A stretch of DNA of 12,657 nucleotides from Dehalococcoidales bacterium (GTDB lineage: Bacteria; Chloroflexota; Dehalococcoidia; Dehalococcoidales; RBG-16-60-22). Both the position numbers and the translations under genes were made by a program. The DNA is taken from assembly GCA_030628245.1 (NCBI GenBank), contig DAOVRI010000031.1:1-12657 (forward strand), given 5' to 3'. Positions 1 to 5,780 of this stretch are shown piece by piece. Numbering within the stretch: the stretch's first letter is position 1; each line of letters starts with the position of its first letter. The notes beneath the pieces are model-generated. The model was not told where the DNA came from and made no database searches. It saw only the letters and a list, made by a program, of their open reading frames with translations.

Positions 1-591
1 CCGAACACCGGCGGCATGGGCAGCTACAGTCCTCCCCCGTTTTACAGCGAGGTACTGGGCCACATCATCACTAAGACCATCATGGAGCCGACCATCCTGG
101 CCCTGGCGGATGAAGGACGACCCTATAAAGGCATCCTCTACGGCGGCCTGATGATTACCAATAATATGCCGAAAGTGATAGAATTTAATGCCCGCTTCGG
201 CGACCCGGAGGCGCAGGTCGTCCTGCCCCGGCTCAAGACCGACCTGGTGGACATCATGATGGCAGTGGTCAATAACGAACTCGATAAAATGAACATCGAA
301 TGCAGTGATGATGCCTGTGTTGGCGTCGTTATGGCATCGGGCGGCTACCCCGGTAAATACCAGACCGGCTTCCCCGTGAGCGGCCTGGACGATGTTGACA
401 AGGATATCATGTTATTTCATGCCGGGACGAGGGTCAGTCCGGAGGGACAGGTGCTGACCAGCGGCGGGCGTATCCTCACCGTGGTAGCTATGGGTAAAGA
501 CCTGGCGGAGGCCAGAGAAAAAGTTTATAAGAATATCACCCGTATCCACTTTGAAGGATGCCACTACCGCAAGGATATTGCCGGTATATAA
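1..591 (+). CDS. purD: Phosphoribosylamine-glycine ligase (GARS), 3' part
   Basis: The reading frame is open from base 1, so the 5' end lies outside the window; 196 C-terminal residues of a roughly 420-residue family are visible. PurD joins glycine to 5-phosphoribosylamine with ATP in the second step of cytosolic purine synthesis. The visible part opens with NTGGMGSYSP, a hallmark of the GARS ATP-grasp domain. It continues with EFNARFGDPEAQVVLPRL, which holds the metal/ATP-binding E, N and D residues, then the C-terminal GARS domain (GVVMASGGYPG, FHAGT, SGGRILTVVA) and the typical ending FEGCHYRKDI. It is the first gene of a same-strand purD-purE-purB-purC series; 132 bases with two hairpins separate it from purE. 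An ATG at base 16 is internal, not the start. Identification is firm; only the truncation limits it. Confidence 0.96.
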   Translation, partial: PNTGGMGSYSPPPFYSEVLGHIITKTIMEPTILALADEGRPYKGILYGGLMITNNMPKVIEFNARFGDPEAQVVLPRLKTDLVDIMMAVVNNELDKMNIECSDDACVGVVMASGGYPGKYQTGFPVSGLDDVDKDIMLFHAGTRVSPEGQVLTSGGRILTVVAMGKDLAEAREKVYKNITRIHFEGCHYRKDIAGI

Positions 592-643
592 CAAATAATG
601 GATGGTTGAAGGGTCGAAGCTTCCTAACGTTACGGGGAGTCCT

Positions 644-718
644 AGAGGGGCGAAGCCCCTCTCTCAAATCTCTTCCCCCTCTCCTTTGAAGGAGAGGGGG
701 ACACAGGGGGTGAGGTAG
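644..718 (-). repeat. Intergenic hairpin repeat, copy A (purD-purE gap)
   Basis: This fills most of the purD-purE gap. It has two perfect hairpins: 644-651 pairs with 655-662 (AGAGGGGC, GAA loop), and 675-686 pairs with 689-700 (12 bp, two-base loop as drawn, more likely 11 bp with a TTGA tetraloop). On the minus strand, bases 718-695 read CTACCTCACCCCCTGTGT followed by CCCCCT. This matches the head of copy C (9789-9812) at 23 of 24 positions and copy B (4456-4479) at about 20 of 24. It is a small non-coding palindromic repeat family. The end of this copy lies next to the purE start codon. Neither hairpin is followed by a T-run, so a terminator role is not supported. Confidence 0.7.
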
Positions 719-723
719 ACAAC

Positions 724-1185
724 ATGAACAAGCCACTTGTCGGCGTGGTTATGGGTTCCAAGTCAGATGCCGAAACGCTCCAGCCGACGCTGGATATATT
801 AAAGCAGCTCGGCATCGACCACGAGGTCAACGTAATATCGGCCCACCGCACCCCGGAGAAGGCCAAGCAGTACGCGCTGTCCGCCCGGGAGCGAGGCATA
901 GAAGTAATCATCGCCGCAGCCGGGATGGCGGCGCACCTGCCCGGCGTCCTGGCCAGCTGGACTACTTTGCCGGTCATCGGCGTACCCATATCCAGCAGCG
1001 AGCTTAACGGCGTGGACGCTCTCTACTCCATAGTACAGATGCCCGCCGGTATACCCGTCGCCTGCATGGCCATCGGCAGCGCCGGGACCAAGAACGCCGC
1101 CTACCTCGCGGCTGAGATTCTGGGGCTGAAACATGATAAAATCAGGGAGGCCTACGATAAATGCCGGAGCGAATTACAGAGATAG
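724..1185 (+). CDS. purE: N5-carboxyaminoimidazole ribonucleotide mutase (PurE class I)
   Basis: The 153-residue protein has the usual length for bacterial PurE. It converts N5-CAIR to CAIR in IMP synthesis. Motifs in order: GVVMGSKSD near residues 7-15, SAHRTP near 39-44, AGMAAHLPGVLAS near 66-78, PVIGVP, and MPAGIPVA near 102-109. These are the nucleotide-binding and catalytic signatures of class I PurE, which works with an N5-CAIR synthetase (PurK); no purK is visible here. The start ATG at 724 is preceded by AGGT (713-716) at 7-base spacing, a modest Shine-Dalgarno that lies inside repeat copy A. purB begins 37 bases downstream, so they are probably co-transcribed. Confidence 0.97.
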   Translation: MNKPLVGVVMGSKSDAETLQPTLDILKQLGIDHEVNVISAHRTPEKAKQYALSARERGIEVIIAAAGMAAHLPGVLASWTTLPVIGVPISSSELNGVDALYSIVQMPAGIPVACMAIGSAGTKNAAYLAAEILGLKHDKIREAYDKCRSELQR

Positions 1186-1222
1186 TCTTCCGTAGAGCAA
1201 CTGGCAAACAAAGGAGAGAGTA

Positions 1223-2572
1223 ATGATTGAACGGTATTCCCGACCCGAAATGAAAAAGGTATGGTCAGACGAGAACAAGTACGATAAGTGGCTTGAAGTA
1301 GAGATAGCCGTCTGCGATGCCTGGGCCGAGCTCGGTGTTATTCCCCGGAAAGCCATTCCCAAGATAAAACTGGCCAAGTGCAACCTCAAGCGCATGGCGG
1401 AAATTCTCAAGGAGACCCACCACGACATGACCGCCTTTCTCGGCTCCGTGGCCGAGAGTCTCGGCGAAGAGTCGCGCTTCATTCATCTCGGCCTGACCTC
1501 CTCCGATGTCATCGATACGGCCACCAGCCTCCAGCTTGTAGAAGCCTCTGACATCCTGATTCAGGATGTCAAGGAACTCACGGCCGTCCTGGCCCAGAGG
1601 GCGATAGAGCATAAATACACGGTGATGATAGGCCGTACCCACGGTATACATGCCGAGCCGACCTCTTTCGGTTTGAAGATAGCCCTCTGGGTTGAAGAAA
1701 TGCGGCGCAACCTGCGCCGGCTTACTGAAGCCAAGAAAACCATTGCCGTGGGTAAAATTTCCGGGGCCGTCGGCACCTATGCCACGGTGACCCCCGATGT
1801 CGAACAGAAAGCCTGCCATAAGCTGGGACTCGACGCCGCCCCGATATCAAACCAGGTGCTCCAGCGCGACCGCCATGCCCAGTTCGTCACCACCCTGGCC
1901 ATCATGGCCGGCTCCCTGGAAAAGTTCGCCACGGAAATCAGGGCCCTGCAAAAGACCGAGGTCCGGGAGGTCGAAGAGCCCTTCGGCACCGGCCAGACCG
2001 GCTCGTCGGCCATGCCGCACAAACGCAATCCGGAACTCTGCGAGCGTGTCTCCGGCCTGGCTCGGCTGGCACGGGGCTGCGCCCTGACCTCGCTGGAAAA
2101 TATCTCCCTGTGGCACGAACGCGATATCAGCCACTCCTCCAACGAACGTATTATTCTCCCCGATGCCTGTTTGGTGCTGGACTATATCCTGGCCCTTTTC
2201 ACCTCGGTCATGAGAAGGCTGCAGGTCTATCCACACCGCATGAAAAAGAACCTCGAACTTACCCGCGGCCTAGTCTTCTCGCAGAGAGTCATGCTGGTCC
2301 TCATTGATAAAGGGTTGAGTCGGCAGAAGGCCTACGAGATGGTACAGAGAAACGCGATGAAGGCATGGAAGGGAAACAGGAACTTCCTGACCCTGCTCAA
2401 GGCCGATGCTGAAGTCACCGGCACCATGCCGGCGGGAGAGCTTGAGGCACTGTTCGATTACCAGCACTACCTGCAACACGTGGACGAAATCTTCCACAGG
2501 CTGGGCCTGACCAAGTCGCAATGGCAGGGAATCATGCCCGATACTATAGAATTGGGACCAAGGGCCATATAG
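1223..2572 (+). CDS. purB: Adenylosuccinate lyase
   Basis: The 449-residue fumarase/aspartase-superfamily lyase cleaves SAICAR to AICAR and adenylosuccinate to AMP, releasing fumarate in both. Visible motifs are THHD (residues 65-68), TSSDVIDTA (92-100), RTHGIHAEPTSFG (138-150, catalytic His region) and the superfamily signature GSSAMPHKRNP (260-270), whose serine is the general base in the family. SNERIILPDA (306-315) follows, then the C-terminal adenylosuccinate lyase domain. Length is normal. The ATG at 1223 has AAGGAGAG a few bases upstream, which supports this start. It sits between purE and purC, and its SAICAR substrate is made by the PurC encoded next. Nothing is broken or unusual. 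Confidence 0.97.
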   Translation: MIERYSRPEMKKVWSDENKYDKWLEVEIAVCDAWAELGVIPRKAIPKIKLAKCNLKRMAEILKETHHDMTAFLGSVAESLGEESRFIHLGLTSSDVIDTATSLQLVEASDILIQDVKELTAVLAQRAIEHKYTVMIGRTHGIHAEPTSFGLKIALWVEEMRRNLRRLTEAKKTIAVGKISGAVGTYATVTPDVEQKACHKLGLDAAPISNQVLQRDRHAQFVTTLAIMAGSLEKFATEIRALQKTEVREVEEPFGTGQTGSSAMPHKRNPELCERVSGLARLARGCALTSLENISLWHERDISHSSNERIILPDACLVLDYILALFTSVMRRLQVYPHRMKKNLELTRGLVFSQRVMLVLIDKGLSRQKAYEMVQRNAMKAWKGNRNFLTLLKADAEVTGTMPAGELEALFDYQHYLQHVDEIFHRLGLTKSQWQGIMPDTIELGPRAI

Positions 2573-2576
2573 TTCT

Positions 2577-2591
2577 CAGGCCGAAGGCCTG
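2577..2591 (+). other. Small perfect hairpin between purB and purC
   Basis: CAGGCC pairs with GGCCTG around a GAA loop, five bases after the purB stop codon. The stem is only 6 bp and no T-run follows, so it is unlikely to terminate transcription. It could stabilise or mark a processing point in a purB-purC transcript. The GAA loop resembles the first hairpin of repeat copy A, but no longer similarity is seen. Confidence 0.4.
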
Positions 2592-2627
2592 TTTATCAGG
2601 AGATAACCAGAGTAGAAAGGTATAGTT

Positions 2628-3545
2628 ATGGATACCGTATTGATGGAAACAGACCTGCCGCTGCCGATGTTTATCCGCGGCAAAGTGCGTGATACTTACG
2701 ACCTCGGCAGCCATTTGCTCATGGTAGCTACCGACCGCATCTCCGCTTTCGACGTGGTGCTCCCCAACGGCGTCCCGCTCAAGGGCCACGTACTGAACCG
2801 TCTCTCTTCTTTCTGGTTCCGGCGCACCGCGGAGATGATACCCAACCATATGACCGAAGCTATTGATGATGTACACAGCCTCGATTCTTACCTGCCCGCC
2901 GAAAGCCGCTTCGCTTACCCACCGTATCTCAGGGGACGCTCCATGGTCACCAAGAAAGTAAAACGCATACCGGTGGAATGCGTGGTCCGTGGCTACATTT
3001 CGGGGTCGGCCTGGGCGGAATATAAAGAGCACGGTACGGTTTCGGGAAACCCCATACCCGGGAGACTCAGGGAAAGCCAGGAATTGGAAAAACCAATATT
3101 CACCCCGACCACCAAGGCGGAGACCGGCCACGACATGCCAATTACCACGGAGGAAATCATCAAGTTGATTGGCCTGCGCACCGCCCTTGAGATGGAGGAA
3201 AAGAGCCTGGCTGTCTATAACTATGCCCGTGAATACGCCCGGAGCAAGGGCATCATCATTGCCGATACCAAGTTCGAGTTTGGCATTGATAACGGCCGTC
3301 TGACACTGATTGACGAGATACTTACCCCTGATTCCTCGCGCTTCTGGAATGCCGACCAGTACAGGGCAGGACAGTCTCAAGAAAGCTTCGATAAGCAGCC
3401 TGTCCGCGACTGGCTCACGGCGTCGGGCTGGAACAAGGAGCCACCGGCCCCCACCCTCCCCCCGGACGTAATCGAAGCGACATCGAAGAGATACGTACAG
3501 GCCTACGAAAAAATAACCGGACGTCAGTTAGCCCTTTTAGAGTAA
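2628..3545 (+). CDS. purC: Phosphoribosylaminoimidazole-succinocarboxamide synthase (SAICAR synthetase)
   Basis: The 305-residue protein joins CAIR and aspartate with ATP to give SAICAR, which PurB then cleaves. It shows RGKVRDTYDLG (residues 17-27, ATP loop), ATDRISAFDVVLP, the PurC signature region VECVVRGYISGSAWAEY and the second signature LIDEILTPDSSRFW. At about 300 residues it resembles the longer form, which includes the yeast enzyme, rather than the 235-240-residue E. coli form. The start ATG at 2628 has AAAGG about 8 bases upstream; an in-frame ATG at 2643 is a less likely alternative. It is the last gene of the purine series. Its TAA stop is only 3 bases from the stop of the convergent hisB, so no dedicated terminator fits between them. 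Confidence 0.97.
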   Translation: MDTVLMETDLPLPMFIRGKVRDTYDLGSHLLMVATDRISAFDVVLPNGVPLKGHVLNRLSSFWFRRTAEMIPNHMTEAIDDVHSLDSYLPAESRFAYPPYLRGRSMVTKKVKRIPVECVVRGYISGSAWAEYKEHGTVSGNPIPGRLRESQELEKPIFTPTTKAETGHDMPITTEEIIKLIGLRTALEMEEKSLAVYNYAREYARSKGIIIADTKFEFGIDNGRLTLIDEILTPDSSRFWNADQYRAGQSQESFDKQPVRDWLTASGWNKEPPAPTLPPDVIEATSKRYVQAYEKITGRQLALLE

Positions 3546-3548
3546 GCC

Positions 3549-4325
3549 CTACCGCTCTAAGAAATCCTTGGTGCTGGGCAACTCTCCGCTGATACGCGGG
3601 TCAATCCGGGTGGCCGCATCCAGCGCCCGTCCCAGGGCTTTAAAGAGCGCTTCCGCCTTGTGGTGGTCATTACTGCCGTATAGAACCCTAGCATGCAGGT
3701 TAAGACGTGCTTCAATAGCGAATGACTCCAGGAAGTGGCGAACAAGGTCGGCAGGAAAACCGGGCATATCGTTACCGGCAAAAGGCAGGTCCAGCACCGG
3801 GTAGCCCCGCCCGCCGATATCCACCGCTACCGTCACCAGAGCTTCGTCCATCGGCACCGTGACATCCGCCATGCGGACAATGCCCCGCTTCTCCCCCAGG
3901 GCTTCCCCGAAAGCTCTACCCAGGCAAATCGCCACGTCTTCCACGGTGTGATGCGGGTCATCGCCAGTGGCCGTCAGCTTTATGTCAAATAATCCGTGCT
4001 TCACCATCGCCGATAATAGGTGGTCGAAGATACGTATTCCCGTATTGATATCCCATTTCCCGCTACCGTCGATATCCAGTTCCACATTGATATTCGTTTC
4101 TTTCGTTTCCCGCCGGATGACGGATTTCCTGCCTTCAACCACCACGGGGGCCAGCAATTTCATAGCGCCCTTGAGAAACGTGCCGCCTACCGGTATCTTG
4201 CCGGTGCGCGTCCTCTGGTAAAGCGGCCGACTGCACCCGATTTTCTCGGCCATCTGCTGGTCGGAATAGCCATTACTATTTTGTATTTTTGTTACTTTAT
4301 TCAGTATCTCATCGGTTGAGTCCAT
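3549..4325 (-). CDS. hisB: Imidazoleglycerol-phosphate dehydratase with N-terminal HTH domain
   Basis: HisB dehydrates imidazole glycerol phosphate to imidazole acetol phosphate, the substrate of HisC. The catalytic domain spans about residues 71-258. It shows RRETKETNINVELDIDG at its start, FDHLLSAMVKHG (100-111), DPHHTVEDVAICLGRA (123-138, Mn-binding His/Glu) and SNDHHKAEALFKALGRA (218-234, second Mn-binding set). Monofunctional HisB is normally about 195-200 residues. Here about 60 extra N-terminal residues read as a Cro/CI-type helix-turn-helix: helix 1 near 4-17, helix 2 SDQQMAEKIG (21-30), recognition helix SRPLYQRTRTGK (32-43), helices 4-5 to about 58. The fusion is one uninterrupted frame. 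ATG at 4325 is chosen because GGGGGAG (4332-4338) lies 6 bases upstream; TTG at 4340 and ATG at 4331 are in frame but badly spaced. The gene has its own promoter and a palindrome overlapping it. DNA binding is inferred. Confidence 0.95.
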   Translation of the reverse strand: MDSTDEILNKVTKIQNSNGYSDQQMAEKIGCSRPLYQRTRTGKIPVGGTFLKGAMKLLAPVVVEGRKSVIRRETKETNINVELDIDGSGKWDINTGIRIFDHLLSAMVKHGLFDIKLTATGDDPHHTVEDVAICLGRAFGEALGEKRGIVRMADVTVPMDEALVTVAVDIGGRGYPVLDLPFAGNDMPGFPADLVRHFLESFAIEARLNLHARVLYGSNDHHKAEALFKALGRALDAATRIDPRISGELPSTKDFLER

Positions 4326-4331
4326 TATCAT

Positions 4332-4338
4332 CTCCCCC
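4332..4338 (-). promoter_or_regulatory. Ribosome binding site that fixes the hisB start
   Basis: On the minus strand GGGGGAG is followed by six bases and then ATG at 4325. An in-frame ATG at 4331 directly abuts it and a TTG at 4340 lies upstream of it, so neither is well placed for initiation. The chosen start still keeps the whole helix-turn-helix domain. Confidence 0.7.
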
Positions 4339-4358
4339 AATACTTACTGTTAAGTATT
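4339..4358. promoter_or_regulatory. Palindromic operator candidate over the hisB start site
   Basis: AATACTTA and TAAGTATT form a perfect 8+8 inverted repeat around a CTGT spacer. The right arm overlaps the last three bases of the hisB -10 box and the centre falls on the expected transcription start (about 4349). A dimeric helix-turn-helix protein bound here would block RNA polymerase. The gene it controls encodes such a domain, so autoregulation is the simplest reading. The palindrome is seen directly; the protein that binds it is inferred. Confidence 0.6.
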
Positions 4359-4383
4359 ATAACATATATTCACCATTTGTCAA
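4356..4383 (-). promoter_or_regulatory. Near-consensus sigma-70-type promoter of hisB
   Basis: On the minus strand the -35 is TTGACA (4383-4378), the spacer is 16 bases and the -10 is TATAAT (4361-4356), preceded by TGT as an extended -10. Both hexamers match consensus exactly. The predicted start is near 4349, leaving a leader of about 24 bases before ATG 4325. It gives hisB transcription independent of the upstream hisZ-hisC operon. A promoter this strong before a biosynthetic gene would be expected to be under repression. Confidence 0.85.
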
Positions 4384-4401
4384 TAGCTAATCGGCAATAA
4401 T

Positions 4402-4421
4402 TGTTATATTTTGTAACATAT
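4402..4421. promoter_or_regulatory. Second AT-rich inverted repeat upstream of the hisB promoter
   Basis: TGTTA (4402-4406) and TAACA (4414-4418) flank a 7-base spacer. TAACATAT at 4414-4421 also occurs directly repeated at 4360-4367, overlapping the -10. The site lies about 20 bases upstream of the -35. It could be an upstream regulator site or simply chance in AT-rich DNA. It does not match the 4339-4358 palindrome. Confidence 0.25.
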
Positions 4422-4455
4422 CACTAGAGGCTTCTCTCATATATGATTAACGACT

Positions 4456-4584
4456 CTGCCTCACCCCCTTAATCCCCCTTAGTCCCCCTTTTGCAAAGGG
4501 GGAAACTTAAAAAGGAAAAGAGGCATGATAGCTTCTCCCTTTGGTAAAGGGAGATTGAGAGGGATTTTAGGGGGAGGGGGAGGC
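4456..4584 (+). repeat. Intergenic hairpin repeat, copy B (hisC-hisB gap)
   Basis: This non-coding element begins CTGCCTCACCCCCTTAAT, followed by CCCCCT. The head matches copy C at 21 of 24 positions. It contains two hairpins: 4484-4491 with 4495-4502 (CCCCCTTT/AAAGGGGG, TGC loop) and 4534-4542 with 4546-4554 (TCTCCCTTT/AAAGGGAGA, GGT loop). The right end (about 4560-4584, ending GGAGGC) is an imperfect inverted copy of the left head (GCCTC...CCCC), like the terminal repeats of a small non-autonomous element. It separates hisC from hisB. The remaining gap bases 4585-4682 are GC-rich, with no gene or hairpin that can be supported. Confidence 0.65.
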
Positions 4585-4682
4585 TAAAAAGGCTAAGCCG
4601 CAGATGCCACGAGGGCGGCCCGGGTGGGAATAGATATCAACGAGGGGGACGGGGGCTGGGATTTTCACCGCTAAAACGTTAT

Positions 4683-5780
4683 CTAATCTTCCAGTTCGCG
4701 GAGGGCTTTCATCAGGGCATCGGTATGCTCCGGCTTGCCCACGCTGATGCGGATGCTGTTTTTCAAAAGCGGCTTGTCGAAATAACGGACAAGGATACCT
4801 TTTCGCTGCAACTCTTTATAAAGCTCGTCAGCGCCGCCCTTTAGTACCTCGCAGTAAATGAAATTGGCCTGAGACGGATATGGTTTCAGCCATGACACCT
4901 GTTTAAGCTCACCAAACAATCTTTCTCTCTCGGCAACTATGTCTTTCACCCTGCTCTGTAGGTAGTCCAGGTCTGAAAGCGACGCCCGCACGGCGATTTC
5001 CGCGGCTACGCTCACGTTGTGTGGAATTTTTATCGCCATCAGGTAATCGGCAATCCGGGGCGGGAAAATGCCGTAGCCGACCCTCAGTCCGGCCAGTCCC
5101 GCCCACTTGCTGAAGGACCGCAGTACCATGAGGTTTTTATACCGGCCTGTAAGGGGCACAACGGTCTCTCCATTGAATTCGTAGTAGGCCTCGTCGACCA
5201 CCACGGGTACTCCTGTTTCGATAATCTCCACGATGTCCTGCCGGGGGATGACATTCCCGGTGGGATTGTTGGGAGTAGCCAGAAATATCAGCCTGGTATT
5301 ATCGCTGATAGCTGTCTTAACTTCTTGAACATCTATCGCGAAATTATCATCCCTTATAAGGTTGACCACAGTGCCGCCGCATATCTCCGTGCTGAAACGG
5401 TAGATATCGAAGGTAGGCACGCAGTTTATCACCTCGCTACCCGGCTCAACGAACAGTCGTACGATAAGGTCGATGAGTGTATTACTGCCATGCCCTACCA
5501 CGATACTCTCCGCGCCGACGCCGACATACCCCGCCAACAGCTTGCGCAGCTCCTGCTGTCCGTCGTCGGGGTAAATATGAAAGTGAGGACAATCGGCCAG
5601 CGCCTGGAGAACTTTCGGGGAGCAGCCGTAGGGATTCTCGTTGGCATTCATCTTGATGATATTATCCAGAGGCATATCGACCTTGCCCGCCAGCGTGTCC
5701 GGAGAGGTACTGGCGCTATAGCCGGTAAATCCCGCTAAATTTGGGCGTATTAACTTCTCTATTCCATCGGATTCAGCCAC
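4683..5780 (-). CDS. hisC: Histidinol-phosphate aminotransferase
   Basis: The 365-residue fold-type I PLP aminotransferase transfers an amino group from glutamate to imidazole acetol phosphate, giving histidinol phosphate. Visible features are MNANENPYG (residues 44-52), GHGSN (96-100, PLP phosphate region), NNPTG (171-175), DEAYYEF (196-202), the Schiff-base lysine K225 in SFSKWAGLAGLRVGY, and the substrate-carboxylate arginine in NSIRISVG near the C terminus. Length is normal. The start is GTG at 5780, directly after the hisD stop (TAA then GTG), with GGGGAGG 7 bases upstream inside the end of hisD; translation of the two is probably coupled. It ends about 300 bases before the hisB promoter, with repeat copy B between. 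Confidence 0.96.
   Translation of the reverse strand: MAESDGIEKLIRPNLAGFTGYSASTSPDTLAGKVDMPLDNIIKMNANENPYGCSPKVLQALADCPHFHIYPDDGQQELRKLLAGYVGVGAESIVVGHGSNTLIDLIVRLFVEPGSEVINCVPTFDIYRFSTEICGGTVVNLIRDDNFAIDVQEVKTAISDNTRLIFLATPNNPTGNVIPRQDIVEIIETGVPVVVDEAYYEFNGETVVPLTGRYKNLMVLRSFSKWAGLAGLRVGYGIFPPRIADYLMAIKIPHNVSVAAEIAVRASLSDLDYLQSRVKDIVAERERLFGELKQVSWLKPYPSQANFIYCEVLKGGADELYKELQRKGILVRYFDKPLLKNSIRISVGKPEHTDALMKALRELED

Noticed and set aside
675..700. Rho-independent terminator between purD and purE
   Set aside because: The hairpin is stable but no T-run follows, and purE continues directly in the same direction; it belongs to the repeat.
1265..1819. Minus-strand open frame of 184 codons opposite purB
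   Set aside because: Antisense shadow of purB with no domain and no supporting start signals.
2544..3380. Minus-strand open frame of 278 codons opposite purC
   Set aside because: Long only because of codon bias of the opposite strand; the purC frame carries all family signatures.
4451..4600. CRISPR array or riboswitch in the hisC-hisB gap
   Set aside because: No evenly spaced direct repeats with unique spacers; the element lies upstream of the hisB promoter, so it is not in the leader of hisB.
4567..4668. Minus-strand open frame of 33 codons starting GTG, just after hisC
   Set aside because: No ribosome binding site, runs into the repeat, and the G/C-run repeats explain the lack of stops.
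5019..5738. Plus-strand open frame of 239 codons opposite hisC
   Set aside because: Antisense to a gene with all aminotransferase motifs; no ribosome binding site and no recognisable domain.
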